A DNA stretch of 64,000 bases from Peteryoungia algae (GTDB lineage Bacteria; Pseudomonadota; Alphaproteobacteria; Rhizobiales; Rhizobiaceae): contig NZ_CP128477.1 of assembly GCF_030369675.1 (NCBI RefSeq), positions 3,924,501 to 3,988,500 on the forward strand. Reading direction: 5' to 3'. The position numbers and the translations under genes are program-made. A model generated the notes under the pieces. It did no database searches. It worked only from the letters and a program-made list of their open reading frames with translations, and was not told the origin of the DNA. Shown in pieces: positions 1 to 8,691 of the stretch (positions are counted from its first letter, which is position 1; each line of letters begins with the position of its first letter).

Positions 1-242
1 CGTTCTCGAATGTCGGCGAACAGAACGCAGCCTTCGCCCAGCAATTCCTGCGCGACGAAGGCATCAAGGTGGTCGGATCCTCGACGGGTGGAGATCACGG
101 CCGCAAACTGGAATTCTGGCCGGTCAGCGGTCGGGCAAGACAGTATCCGCTCACAGGCGCAGAAACGCAGAAGACGGTGGCGCTGGAGCAGCGTCCGGTT
201 CCTGTTTCGAGGCCGGTGGAAAATTCAATCGAGTTCTTCTAG
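1..242 (+). CDS. cheD: Chemoreceptor glutamine deamidase CheD, C-terminal part
   Basis: The window opens inside this gene; about 79 C-terminal codons are present, with the reading frame beginning at base 3 and a TAG stop at 240-242. The residues [21 protein letters not shown] are typical of the CheD C-terminal region, which ends in a GR-K-EFWP stretch. CheD deamidates glutamines in methyl-accepting chemotaxis proteins and interacts with CheC-type phosphatases in other bacteria. The neighbours cheT and fliF match the end of a rhizobial chemotaxis operon. The catalytic Cys/His residues lie upstream of the window and cannot be checked. Confidence 0.85.
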   Translation, partial: FSNVGEQNAAFAQQFLRDEGIKVVGSSTGGDHGRKLEFWPVSGRARQYPLTGAETQKTVALEQRPVPVSRPVENSIEFF

Positions 243-255
243 TACTGGACATCGG

Positions 256-645
256 ATGCAAAACGAAAACTTGGCGGGAAATCAGGATACCCGGGAAGAG
301 CTTCCGGAAATCCTCATGCGCATCGTCAGCGAGCTGCACGACGTGGCTTATCTGATTGAGCGCGTGGAGCCGCACCTGCTTGAGCTCGGTGGCCCGACAA
401 TCCTGGAACATCCGGACAGCCTGAAGGTCCTGCAGGGTATCGATCTCGCCGTGCAGAAGGCGCGCGGGCTCGCGGAATTCGTCGACACCATCACGGGGAC
501 GATACCGTCGGACTGGATGATCGACATGACGACGGCGCTGAGCCTCGTCAAGCTTGCCGACATGCAGAAGGCGCTCGGCGCCGGCCTGCGCCACGGCCAT
601 TCCCAACCGCTCGTCCAGGCGGGTGGAGACTTCGACTTCTTCTAA
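256..645 (+). CDS. cheT: CheT, small chemotaxis-operon protein
   Basis: Encodes 129 residues. The ATG at 256 lies 13 bases after the cheD stop, so the two are probably co-transcribed. The protein is mostly helical, with a leucine-rich stretch around residues 18-50 and the segment SDWMIDMTTALSLVKLADM near residues 85-105. It occupies the position of the S. meliloti cheT gene between cheD and fliF, and the name rests on that synteny plus size. CheT resembles a small CheZ-like phosphatase component in published work; I cannot confirm catalytic residues here. It acts in the cytoplasm on chemotactic signalling. Confidence 0.75.
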   Translation: MQNENLAGNQDTREELPEILMRIVSELHDVAYLIERVEPHLLELGGPTILEHPDSLKVLQGIDLAVQKARGLAEFVDTITGTIPSDWMIDMTTALSLVKLADMQKALGAGLRHGHSQPLVQAGGDFDFF

Positions 646-727
646 TCGTCCCTGAAGGACGGATAGGGCCGCAGATCCCGGTTTGCGAATGGCTGAAATG
701 AATTCGGCCTCCCGCCCCGCGAAACGC

Positions 728-749
728 TCGCACAAGTTTCGATTTCTAT
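728..749 (+). promoter_or_regulatory. Shared flagellar promoter element upstream of fliF
   Basis: The sequence TCGCACAAG, ten bases, then TAT lies 40 to 56 bases ahead of the two possible fliF starts. The same arrangement (T-C-r-CGCAAG, N10, TA) stands upstream of five other flagellar operons in this window. Whether it is bound by Rem or forms part of a core promoter is inference. This copy has one change (CACAAG instead of CGCAAG). Confidence 0.55.
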
Positions 750-804
750 TGTCGCGCCAAGGGCAAAAACGCCCAGAACCTTCTTGTAGATGGTGCGAGA
801 CAGA

Positions 805-2499
805 ATGAATCTGTTAAATCAATTACTTCAGATACCAAAAAACTTCGCGGCGATGGGGCAAGCGAAGATATTGGCGATGGCCGGTGTTGCCGTTGTTTCA
901 TTCGCAATCATTATTGCCGGCGCCCTTTACGTCAACAAACCCTCCTACGAGACCCTTTATGTCGGCCTTGAACCGATTGATCTGAACCAGATCAGCGTCG
1001 CGCTGGCTGAATCCGGTATCGATTTCGAGACCGGCAGCGATGGCCAGAGCATCATGGTGCGCGCCGGCATGACCAGCAAAGCTCGCCTTCTGCTCGCAGA
1101 GCGCGGTTTGCCCAACAGCGCCAATGCCGGCTACGAACTGTTCGACAATGTCGGCTCGCTCGGCCTTACCTCTTTCATGCAGGAAGTAACCCGCGTTCGC
1201 GCTCTGGAAGGTGAAATCGCACGCACCATCCAGCAGATCTCGGGTATCGCCGCAGCACGCGTCCACATCGTCATGCCGGATATCGGCAACTTCCGACGGG
1301 GCGAACAAAACCCCACAGCCTCGGTCATGGTTCGCGCCTCCTCGGATGCCGGACGCAAGGCCGCCGCATCCATTCGCCAGTTGGTGGCTTCCTCCGTGCC
1401 CGGCCTCGACGTCGAGGATGTGACGATTCTCGATTCCACCGGACAGCTCCTGGCCGCCGGCGACGAAACTGGTGGCGAAGCCTCCCGTTCGCTCGGTGTG
1501 GTCCAGTCGGTCCAGCGCGAGATCGAGACCAATATCGACAAGGCGCTCGCGCCCTTCCTCGGCATGGACAACTTCCGTTCCAGTGTCACTGCGCAGATCA
1601 ACACCGACAGCCAGCAGATCCAGGAGACCATCTACGATCCCGAATCACGTGTCGAACGCTCTGTCCGCGTGACGAAGGAGCAGCAGAAGTCACAGCAGCG
1701 TCAGTCCGACACGGCCGCGACAGTCGAGCAGAACATTCCCCAGGCGGCACCGGAAGCTGGCGGTGGCGGTCCTCAGTCCTCCGACGAGCAGGACAAGAAG
1801 GAAGAGCAGACCAACTACGAGATCAACAGCCGGACGGTGGCGACGGTCAAGAACAGCTATACGGTTGAAAAGCTGTCGATCGCCGTCGTCGTCAACCGCG
1901 GGCGCATTGCCAAGATGGTCGGGGAACCCGTCGATCAGGCCAAGATCGACGCCTATCTCGCCGAAATGCAGAAGATCGTCAGCTCTGCGGCCGGCCTCGA
2001 CGGCGAACGCGGCGATGTCGTGACACTGACGGCGATGGACTTCCTGGAGAATCAGCTGCTGGAAGAGTCGGCGACCGGTCCGGGCTTCATGGAAATCCTG
2101 AGCCGCAACACCGCTGGCATCATCAATTCGCTCGCCTTCGTCGCTGTCGCCTTCCTGATTGTCTGGATGGGTATCCGTCCGATGATCCGCACCGCTGGCG
2201 GTGGCACCGCGGACACGGCACTTGCCGGAGGCATCGGCGAACAGGCCGCCGGCCTCGAGCTCCCGGACTTTTCGCCCGCGATCGGTGGCGCTGCAAGCGG
2301 CGGTCTCATGGATGGTTTCGGTTCCGACTTCGGTTTCGACTCCACCGACGACCTGCTGACCATGGACGACGATCCGAATGGAGGCTTCAACCGCCGGGTC
2401 AAGGAAGGTCCCGAGCGGCGCCTGTCGCGCATGGTGGAAATCTCGGAAGAGCGCGCCGCCAAGATCCTTCGCAAATGGGCTGTGGACAACGCCGCCTGA
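805..2499 (+). CDS. fliF: Flagellar MS-ring protein FliF
   Basis: About 564 residues from the ATG at 805; an in-frame ATG at 790 would add five residues and neither has a strong Shine-Dalgarno sequence. FliF forms the inner-membrane MS ring on which the basal body and export gate assemble. A first membrane helix lies at about residues 22-45, ring-building domains follow (including the NPTASV strand), then a low-complexity acidic/Gln-rich segment near 300-340, a second membrane helix near 440-460 (INSLAFVAVAFLIVWMG), and a cytoplasmic tail ending in ERAAKILRKWAVDNAA, the FliG-binding helix. Size is normal for the rhizobial family. Confidence 0.97.
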   Translation: MNLLNQLLQIPKNFAAMGQAKILAMAGVAVVSFAIIIAGALYVNKPSYETLYVGLEPIDLNQISVALAESGIDFETGSDGQSIMVRAGMTSKARLLLAERGLPNSANAGYELFDNVGSLGLTSFMQEVTRVRALEGEIARTIQQISGIAAARVHIVMPDIGNFRRGEQNPTASVMVRASSDAGRKAAASIRQLVASSVPGLDVEDVTILDSTGQLLAAGDETGGEASRSLGVVQSVQREIETNIDKALAPFLGMDNFRSSVTAQINTDSQQIQETIYDPESRVERSVRVTKEQQKSQQRQSDTAATVEQNIPQAAPEAGGGGPQSSDEQDKKEEQTNYEINSRTVATVKNSYTVEKLSIAVVVNRGRIAKMVGEPVDQAKIDAYLAEMQKIVSSAAGLDGERGDVVTLTAMDFLENQLLEESATGPGFMEILSRNTAGIINSLAFVAVAFLIVWMGIRPMIRTAGGGTADTALAGGIGEQAAGLELPDFSPAIGGAASGGLMDGFGSDFGFDSTDDLLTMDDDPNGGFNRRVKEGPERRLSRMVEISEERAAKILRKWAVDNAA

Positions 2500-2522
2500 T
2501 CGCCAAGAAGAAGTCAGTACCG

Positions 2523-2546
2523 ACCGCGCCCGCTGGGCGCGGTTTT
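2523..2546 (+). terminator. Rho-independent terminator after fliF
   Basis: A nine-pair stem (ACCGCGCCC / GGGCGCGGT) with a three-base loop is followed by TTTT, 24 bases after the fliF stop. It separates the che-fliF operon from visN. Confidence 0.85.
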
Positions 2547-2766
2547 GCGTTGTAATCCCATATGCATCCGGGATTGCATCATCGGGCTTGGAGAGGCATG
2601 CTTCAGGCCGTCCCGCAATACAGCGGACACTTGTGACCTTTGCCACTTTATATTTTAGAGTGAACATGATTCGGTGATGGAGATTGCAGTGTCACTGAGT
2701 CGCCATCGGGCTGACGAGGCGAAGACTGCGAAAATGCAAGGCCGTCACTTCAAAGGGGCACGTTGA

Positions 2767-3516
2767 ATGGATGCCGAGCTGACAACGAAGGGCCAAGAGA
2801 GACGGGGGCGTGCATCCGGCTTGGAGGAAAATCCGCAAAATGGCTCTTCGTCGAAGGACGCACTGATCCGGAAGCTGGCTACACCGGCGCTCTCGGGCAA
2901 TATGGGACAATGTCTCCGGGTTCTCTGTGAGTACGTCGGGGCTTCCCATCACCTCTTGGCGCGCTACGACCTTGTGCAGGAGGAGGGGCTGGATTTCGTG
3001 GTGGCGGCCGACTGGCCATTCGACCTCGTACGCCGTCTGGAAAGCGAACTGGCGACCAGCTACTCCCAGTCCACGGAACTTGAGAAGTGCCTTTCTGTAC
3101 TGCAACCGAAATACGCCATCCTGCCCGACGACGCCCATGTGCCTGTCGGGACAAGCCGGCAGTATTGCACGGTCACCATGAATGTCGGGCGCACGCGGCT
3201 GGCCCTGATCTTGCTCTTTCCCCAGGATTACGTGCTCTCGCCCGAACGACTGCGCGAAGTCGGCCTGCTCTCCGGCTATGCCCTCAGCCTTTCAGCGAAC
3301 AAGGGTCACAAGAGCGACCGCGACTTCGATCTGACGGACCGCGAGCTGGAATGCCTCTTCTGGATTGCCGAGGGCAAGACGAGCGACGAGATTGCGACCA
3401 TCCTCGGGATCTCGCGCAACACCATCAACAATTACATCACGAGCGTGATGCGCAAGACCGCCACAAAAACGCGCTCGGAAGCGATCGCCTACGCGGTTCG
3501 CAACAATCTTGTCTAA
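2767..3516 (+). CDS. visN: LuxR-type flagellar master regulator VisN
   Basis: Encodes 249 residues. The N-terminal two thirds resembles an autoinducer-binding-type sensory domain (GASHHLLARYDLVQEEGLDFVVA near residues 57-80) and the C-terminus is a LuxR/GerE helix-turn-helix (LTDRELECLFWIAEGKTSDEIA, then ISRNTINNYI, residues about 190-240). In Sinorhizobium VisN and VisR act together, probably as a heterodimer, at the top of the flagellar hierarchy and activate rem. The gene follows a terminator and a 220-base upstream region, so it has its own promoter. The stop codon lies 8 bases before the visR start, so the two are translated together. Confidence 0.93.
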   Translation: MDAELTTKGQERRGRASGLEENPQNGSSSKDALIRKLATPALSGNMGQCLRVLCEYVGASHHLLARYDLVQEEGLDFVVAADWPFDLVRRLESELATSYSQSTELEKCLSVLQPKYAILPDDAHVPVGTSRQYCTVTMNVGRTRLALILLFPQDYVLSPERLREVGLLSGYALSLSANKGHKSDRDFDLTDRELECLFWIAEGKTSDEIATILGISRNTINNYITSVMRKTATKTRSEAIAYAVRNNLV

Positions 3517-3526
3517 GGGAGCAGGA

Positions 3527-4276
3527 ATGGCCACTACCACGAGACCAGGCGGATCCATCCTCGAAGATGCAACTTGGTCTGGCCAGCGCCCTGTGACGTC
3601 CCGTTCGGACATCTTTCCGAAACTCGTATCCCTGCAGCGATCGCTCAATGCACGCGGCTTTGCGGCTTTCCGCATCGCGGGTGCCAGCCTGCCACACAAA
3701 CGACGCCTCGACCCGGAATTCGAGAACTGGAGCGGTGGCCTCAGCAGTGGTCGCGATGCGTTCGTTGCTGCCTATGGGGACGCCTTGCTCGCCCATATTG
3801 AGACCTCGACGTTACCGGTGCTTTGGAGCGCGGAAGAAAAGACGAGCTTCCTCGATGCCTCGGATTTCACACCGTTTGCTGTGCAACTGCCTGAACGTCT
3901 CCTGTCGCATTCGGGCATTGCGTTCCCCGTCCGGCTGGGAGCCGTCGGGAACGGATATGTCGTGTTCCCGACGATCGGCGGCGCCGATCTGCCCGGAGAA
4001 GTCATCCTGGCGGTGCACAGTCGCTGCTACAAGGTCATGACGGACATCCTGTCGCTCGACGAACGCCGCGCAGCCCCGTCGGAGACCTTGAGCGAACGTG
4101 AAATCGCCTGCCTGCAGCTCGCAGGCGATGGTCGGATCAGTGAAGAAATCGCAGAGCGTCTCGGCTTGTCGGTCCATACCGTCAACGCCTATCTCGGTTC
4201 GGCCACGATCAAGCTCGATTCGGTCAATCGCATCCAGGCAATCGCGAAGGCGATTCGCCTCGGCTACATCACCTGA
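3527..4276 (+). CDS. visR: LuxR-type flagellar master regulator VisR
   Basis: Encodes 249 residues from the ATG at 3527, which is preceded by an AAGGGAGCAGG ribosome site; an upstream TTG at 3509 overlaps visN and is less likely. The layout copies VisN: an N-terminal sensory domain and a C-terminal LuxR helix-turn-helix with LSEREIACLQLAGDGRISEEIA and LSVHTVNAYL (about residues 188-235). It is the partner of VisN and acts in the cytoplasm as a transcription activator. The gene converges on the leftward flhB block, with only 7 bases between the two reading frames and no clear terminator. Confidence 0.93.
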   Translation: MATTTRPGGSILEDATWSGQRPVTSRSDIFPKLVSLQRSLNARGFAAFRIAGASLPHKRRLDPEFENWSGGLSSGRDAFVAAYGDALLAHIETSTLPVLWSAEEKTSFLDASDFTPFAVQLPERLLSHSGIAFPVRLGAVGNGYVVFPTIGGADLPGEVILAVHSRCYKVMTDILSLDERRAAPSETLSEREIACLQLAGDGRISEEIAERLGLSVHTVNAYLGSATIKLDSVNRIQAIAKAIRLGYIT

Positions 4277-4283
4277 CAAGACC

Positions 4284-4724
4284 TTATCCGTAGAGCGGGG
4301 ACGCCTGTCCCTTGACGAAGCGCGCCTCGTTCAGGCGCTCTTCGAGCATGCGCGAATTGGCGTCCGGATCGCCGCAGGATTCGTGAAACGCGATATGCTT
4401 GATGTCGAGCCCGGCCTGTTCGTTCGTCAGCGTGAGCTGCGAGTAGATGGTGATGCCGCGCGGCTTGATCTCGATATCGAGTACGATTTCCGGCGGGCCG
4501 CCCCATTCGAGGCGGTAGTCTCCGCCAGAGCCGAACACCACGGTGCCGGGATGGAAGTACAGCTCGGCAGCGGAGGAGACGAGGTCCGAGAGATTGCCGT
4601 AAAGTTCAAAACGCAGAAGTGAAATGAGGTCGGCAGCGTCGAGAAGGCGCAATTCGCTTGCGACGGGGCTGATCGCCTCTGCCACGATGCGTTCACGCTG
4701 ATCGGTAAAGGAGCACTTCTTCAT
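4284..4724 (-). CDS. Conserved hypothetical protein of rhizobial flagellar clusters
   Basis: A 146-residue protein that I do not recognise by domain. It is soluble, without signal peptide or membrane helix; it is rich in beta-type residues (ELYFHPGTVVFGSGGDYRLEWGG region, then GITIYSQLTLTNEQAG), with a conserved-looking LLRFELYGNLSDL helix near residue 35. It lies 5 bases downstream of the flhB stop on the same strand, so it is surely the last gene of the flhB transcript. A gene of similar size occupies the same place between visR and flhB in Sinorhizobium, as far as I recall (SMc03017). A flagellar role is inferred from position only. Confidence 0.75.
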   Translation of the reverse strand: MKKCSFTDQRERIVAEAISPVASELRLLDAADLISLLRFELYGNLSDLVSSAAELYFHPGTVVFGSGGDYRLEWGGPPEIVLDIEIKPRGITIYSQLTLTNEQAGLDIKHIAFHESCGDPDANSRMLEERLNEARFVKGQASPLYG

Positions 4725-4729
4725 CGGGC

Positions 4730-5812
4730 CTAACGTATCCGTCTCTGTGGGGCCTTGGACGCATAGACCCGGTGCACGAGTTCTGCGACTGCCTTGTAAA
4801 ATACTGACGGAATGACGCTATCCACCGAGACTTGCGCAAACATGGAGCGGGCAAGCGGCGGGTCCTCAAAAATGGGAATGTTGTTTTCGCGCGCGATCTC
4901 GCGAATCTTGAGTGCGACCAGATCCTGGCCTTTGGCAACGACCACCGGAGCGTCGCCTTCCTCGCGAACATAGCGCAGCGCGACGGCGAAATGCGTGGGG
5001 TTTGTGATCACCAGCGTGGCACGGGGAACGCTTGCGATCATGCGCCGTCTTGCCCGGTCCCGGGCAATTGAACGCTGACGCGCCTTGACGATCGGGTCGC
5101 CCTGGGCCTGCTTGTATTCGTCCTTCACCTCCTGCTTGGTCATGCGCAGCTGTTCGTACCAGTGGTAACGCGTCCAGAAAATGTCCACGGCCGCCAGAAG
5201 AGCCGTCGCCATCACGACGATGACCATCATCTTGTTCAGGATCTCGGAGAATTTGACGAAGATCACCTGCGGGTCGGAGAACATCGCGTCGATCACGCCG
5301 AAATAGTCGCTGCGCAGCGAGAAGACCATGATGACGGAGAGCACGACGATCTTGAAGATCGACTTGGCGAACTCCACCATTCCCTGGCTGCTGAAGATCC
5401 GGTTCCATCCTTTGACGATGGAAATTCGATTGAGCTGCGGCCTGATTCGCTCGAGCACGAAATAGGGCATGTTCTGGGCGACATTGGCCGTGACGCCGAA
5501 GAGGATCAGCATGATCAGCATCGGCGCCAGGAACGCTGCGATTTCCCAGCCGATATGGGTGAAGAGCGATACGACATCGACGGCAGTGCCGAGATACCAT
5601 TGATCGGGTCGCTCGAAGATATCCTTCAGCGACTGCCCGAGCCGTGTGATGGCGCCCGGCAGGAAGAAGACTGCATAAAGGTAGAAACCCAGCGCAGTCG
5701 CGAAGATCGGCGCCTCGCGCGAGCTTGGCACGTTTCCCTTTTCCATGGCGTCCCGAAGCTTTTTCTCGGTCGGGTCTTCGGTCTTGCTGTCCTTGTCGTC
5801 ATCCTCGGCCAT
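4730..5812 (-). CDS. flhB: Flagellar export gate protein FlhB
   Basis: About 360 residues. FlhB is the substrate-specificity switch of the flagellar type III export gate. It begins with a charged stretch ([12 protein letters not shown]) typical of the family and has four membrane helices between residues about 36 and 210. The NPTH autocleavage site lies at residues 271-274 (VITNPTHFA), followed by the FlhB-C domain. The start at 5812 is chosen because homologues begin with M-A-(D/E); an ATG at 5824 would add four residues and sits right behind an AAGG. A terminator-like hairpin separates it from the upstream gene fliG. Confidence 0.95.
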   Translation of the reverse strand: MAEDDDKDSKTEDPTEKKLRDAMEKGNVPSSREAPIFATALGFYLYAVFFLPGAITRLGQSLKDIFERPDQWYLGTAVDVVSLFTHIGWEIAAFLAPMLIMLILFGVTANVAQNMPYFVLERIRPQLNRISIVKGWNRIFSSQGMVEFAKSIFKIVVLSVIMVFSLRSDYFGVIDAMFSDPQVIFVKFSEILNKMMVIVVMATALLAAVDIFWTRYHWYEQLRMTKQEVKDEYKQAQGDPIVKARQRSIARDRARRRMIASVPRATLVITNPTHFAVALRYVREEGDAPVVVAKGQDLVALKIREIARENNIPIFEDPPLARSMFAQVSVDSVIPSVFYKAVAELVHRVYASKAPQRRIR

Positions 5813-5926
5813 GACCGCTGCCATCCTTGAAGGCTTGCACGGGGCGGGATCGATGCCCTGGCTGATCGCGCCGGCCGGACCTCTTGCCGGCGGCTCGCCG
5901 TTCTATTCCGGCGTGGTGAACGTAAA

Positions 5927-5957
5927 CACCCGCCGATTGAGGTTCAATCGGCGGGTG
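5927..5957 (-). terminator. Strong hairpin between fliG and flhB
   Basis: A perfect 14-pair stem (CACCCGCCGATTGA on the plus strand, positions 5927-5940, with its complement at 5944-5957) has a three-base loop. Read on the minus strand it comes 35 bases after the fliG stop and is followed by GTTTACGTTC. It looks like a terminator or strong attenuator for the motA-fliG transcript. Confidence 0.7.
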
Positions 5958-5991
5958 AAGAAACGTGACTGTTTTCAACAGAGGCGACGGA

Positions 5992-7029
5992 TCAGGCGGC
6001 TTGTGTTTCGCCTTCTGTCTCCTTGAGTTGGATCTGACCGGCATTGGCGAGGCGGATTGCTTCCTGGGCGACGGCGCGACGGGCGATCGCAATTTCCCGC
6101 GGATTGATACCGGCCGTACCCGCCTGCAGATCCGATTCGATCATGCGGCGCGAACGAGGGCTGATCGAGGCCAGCACGCATTCCTTGATTTCCGCACTGG
6201 CGCCCCGCAGCGCCATGGTGAGGATTTCGCCCGAGATGTCGTTGAGCAACAGCACGCGGCTGCGCTGCGGCATGACGAGCAGATCCTCGAACAGGAAGAT
6301 CTTCGGACGAACCTTGTTGACCGATTCCTTGCTGATCGATTCCAGCGAGGTGAGCAGGGTATCGACTTCGCTCTTTTCCAGCTCGTTCATCAGGTCCGCG
6401 ACCTTGGCCGAACCTGTCGAATTCTTCTCTGCCGCAATCTCTGCGATCAAGTCATGGACCCGGTTCTCGATAATCTGGGCCGCCTTCGGGCTGACATTCT
6501 TCAGGTTGACCGTACGGTTCATGATATCGGCGCGACGGCTCTCCGGCAGCTTGAGCAGCACCTTGGCTCCGAAGGAGGATGGCAGCATGGAGAGGATATA
6601 GGCGACGGTTTGTGGATGTTCGCGCATCAGGAACCGCGCGATGAAGTCCGGATCGGCGTCCTGCAGGCGGTCCCAGATGGAGGCTTCATAGGCCTGGAAC
6701 GCCGTACGACGGCCGAGCAGGCCGTCGACTTCTTCCGGCGTCAGACCTTCCTCGAGAATGCTCTCGATGGCCTTCGCATTGTCCATCAGGCCGGCGCCCT
6801 CGGTGAAGAGGTCTTCGAACTCGTTGACCAGTAGCGTCAGTTCATCCGGCGGTATCGTGCGAAGCGTCTGCGCAGACGCAATGATCGTCTGCAGCTCGGC
6901 CTGGGTGAAGTACTTGAGCAGCTTCCCGGCGACGCCCTTTCCCATGGCCAGCAGCACGGCGGCTGCCTTATCGGCCTGGGAGAGCGGTTTTCCGGTTAAA
7001 GGGCCGCCAAAATCGTCAAAGTCCATCAT
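5992..7029 (-). CDS. fliG: Flagellar motor switch protein FliG
   Basis: 345 residues. FliG forms the rotor ring between FliF and FliM and carries the torque-generating charges. The sequence shows the armadillo-type motifs of the middle domain (EHPQTVAYILSMLP near residue 133, a variant of the EHPQ motif) and the C-terminal torque domain (LFEDLLVMPQRSRVLLLNDI, then RGASAEIKECVLASISPRSRRMIESDL, about 245-310). The start is the first of two adjacent ATGs, with AGAGGAC upstream. It is the last gene of the motA-fliM-fliN-fliG block and is followed by a strong hairpin. Confidence 0.96.
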   Translation of the reverse strand: MMDFDDFGGPLTGKPLSQADKAAAVLLAMGKGVAGKLLKYFTQAELQTIIASAQTLRTIPPDELTLLVNEFEDLFTEGAGLMDNAKAIESILEEGLTPEEVDGLLGRRTAFQAYEASIWDRLQDADPDFIARFLMREHPQTVAYILSMLPSSFGAKVLLKLPESRRADIMNRTVNLKNVSPKAAQIIENRVHDLIAEIAAEKNSTGSAKVADLMNELEKSEVDTLLTSLESISKESVNKVRPKIFLFEDLLVMPQRSRVLLLNDISGEILTMALRGASAEIKECVLASISPRSRRMIESDLQAGTAGINPREIAIARRAVAQEAIRLANAGQIQLKETEGETQAA

Positions 7030-7057
7030 GGTCTTGTCCTCTCTGGCCCATCATGGG

Positions 7058-7681
7058 TCAGGATGTCTTGGTGGCCATCACTTCAATCAGTTTGACACCA
7101 AATCGCGTATCGTCGTTCTCGAGAACGGTGATTTCGCCGCGCGCGATGCGTCGGCCGTTCACCATGATCTCGACAGGCTCGCCGATCTTCTTGTCGAGAG
7201 CGATGATGGCGCCCTCTTCGAGACTCATCAGCCCGGAAACCTGCATTCGGCTCGATCCGAGCACGATCTGGACCTCGATCGGAATGTCCATGATCAGATC
7301 GAGATTGGCGCTCAGACCGCTGCCCGGCTCCTGCTGGCTGCCGGTCGAACCGCCGAAGGCGTTGTCGCCAGCGGCATCGCTCGATCCGCCGAAATCGCTG
7401 CTGCCGCCCAGATCGCTGGAGCCGCCGAAATCACCCAGGCCGAAATCATCGGCCGGCGCTGCGGCTGCACTGCCGCCGAAATCGGACTCGAACGCTGCGA
7501 GCGGATCGTCCTTGAGGCCACCGAAATCGCCGAGATCAGCGCCGAACTCGCCCAGCCCACCGTCGGCATCGGCCTTCAGAACGCCGCGAAGATCATCGAC
7601 GGCCTGGTCGAAATCGCTGTCGCTCGCGCCCGGCATCGCCAGCGCGTCGTCATCTTTCGGGGTTGTCTTCTTCGTTGCCAT
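7058..7681 (-). CDS. fliN: Flagellar motor switch protein FliN with a long repetitive N-terminus
   Basis: 207 residues, against 100-140 in enteric FliN. The C-terminal SpoA/FliN domain lies at about 125-207 (MDIPIEVQIVLGSSRMQVSGLMSL). The extra N-terminal part is acidic and repetitive, with GDFGG, SSDLGG and SSDFGG units from about residue 40 to 115. FliN forms the base of the C ring with FliM and helps dock the export ATPase complex. It lies between fliM and fliG, 28 bases upstream of fliG. Extended FliN proteins are common in alphaproteobacteria; the repeat region may be poorly conserved. Confidence 0.94.
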   Translation of the reverse strand: MATKKTTPKDDDALAMPGASDSDFDQAVDDLRGVLKADADGGLGEFGADLGDFGGLKDDPLAAFESDFGGSAAAAPADDFGLGDFGGSSDLGGSSDFGGSSDAAGDNAFGGSTGSQQEPGSGLSANLDLIMDIPIEVQIVLGSSRMQVSGLMSLEEGAIIALDKKIGEPVEIMVNGRRIARGEITVLENDDTRFGVKLIEVMATKTS

Positions 7682-7741
7682 GGATTCATTATTCCTCTTG
7701 AAACTTGCCTCAAGCTGCCGTGGGTCGAGCCCGGGAAATGT

Positions 7742-8689
7742 CTAGCTCATCAAATGCTTTAGAATTTCATCTTCGGTGCTCACATTGTCCTTTACCCGCA
7801 CGGTGTAGCGGTCGCCCGCCCGGCCGAATTCGCAGCGGTAGAGATCCTTGCCGTTGGCACTGACGTCGACCATGACGTCGCCCTTTTCACGGAAGGGAAT
7901 GACGTCGCCGGCAATCAGCCGCGAGACGGTGGCAAGCGTCAGCGTGTCCAGTTGGATCCGCGCTTCCAGTGTGACATGGGAGCGGCGCACCTGCTCGGCG
8001 ATCTGTTCCTGCCATTCCTTCTTCGACTTGCTGGTTTGGCTCTTCGATTTCGGCATGGTCACAACGGTCTTCAGCAGCGCCTTCTGCGGAACGACCAGGT
8101 AGAACTCGGATTCGACAGTTCCAAGCGTGATGCCGAGCTTGATGGTCACACCATACTCGTCGATGTGATCCTCGTCCGGCTTGGGATGGTCTTCTGCATT
8201 GTGTGCCTTTTCCAGGAGCGGCTCAAAGCCGCCCGAGGCGTTGACACCCGAACGCAGGACATTGGCAATCTTGTCATAGACCATCACGGCCAGATCGAGT
8301 TCGATCTGCGAAAGAGGCCGTTCGATCGGCTCCTGGATCGTCTCGGGCAGGGCGCCGAGCAGGTTCTCCATGAGCGTGATGACAAAGCTGTTGCCGCAGG
8401 CGAGCACGAAGTTCGGAGACCAGTTGCGCAGCTGTCCATTGGTCAGCGAGACGTTGTCGCCGAGGTCGGCGATGAGATCCATCATCAGGCCGCTTTCGTG
8501 GCCGTTGTAGTGAACCTGCATGGTGAGCCCCGTCTCGCTGTGGAAGACGTCGGGCAGGAATTCTATGTAGAGCTGTCCGAAATCGGCGCACAGCTTCTGT
8601 ACGGTATGGGAATCACCGAGCCCGCCAGTCAGCTTGGCCAGAAGAGCCCGATCCATGCGTGGTGGTGTTTCCGTGAGTGCTTCCGTCAT
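7742..8689 (-). CDS. fliM: Flagellar motor switch protein FliM
   Basis: 315 residues. The central CheC-like domain and the C-terminal SpoA domain (SVDVSANGKDLYRCEFGRAGDRYTVRV-type stretch near the end) identify FliM. The N-terminus (MTEALTETPPRMDRALLAKL) lacks the enteric CheY-binding motif LSQ-E-ID-LL; rhizobial FliM proteins are divergent there and the rhizobial motor changes speed rather than direction. The start lies 3 bases from the motA stop, so translation is probably coupled. It forms the C ring with FliG and FliN at the cytoplasmic face of the motor. Confidence 0.94.
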   Translation of the reverse strand: MTEALTETPPRMDRALLAKLTGGLGDSHTVQKLCADFGQLYIEFLPDVFHSETGLTMQVHYNGHESGLMMDLIADLGDNVSLTNGQLRNWSPNFVLACGNSFVITLMENLLGALPETIQEPIERPLSQIELDLAVMVYDKIANVLRSGVNASGGFEPLLEKAHNAEDHPKPDEDHIDEYGVTIKLGITLGTVESEFYLVVPQKALLKTVVTMPKSKSQTSKSKKEWQEQIAEQVRRSHVTLEARIQLDTLTLATVSRLIAGDVIPFREKGDVMVDVSANGKDLYRCEFGRAGDRYTVRVKDNVSTEDEILKHLMS

Positions 8690-8691
8690 GA

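Noticed and set aside
647..661. Small inverted repeat CGTCC-CTGAA-GGACG after cheT as terminator
   Set aside because: Only five pairs and no T-run; fliF has its own promoter element but termination here is not supported.
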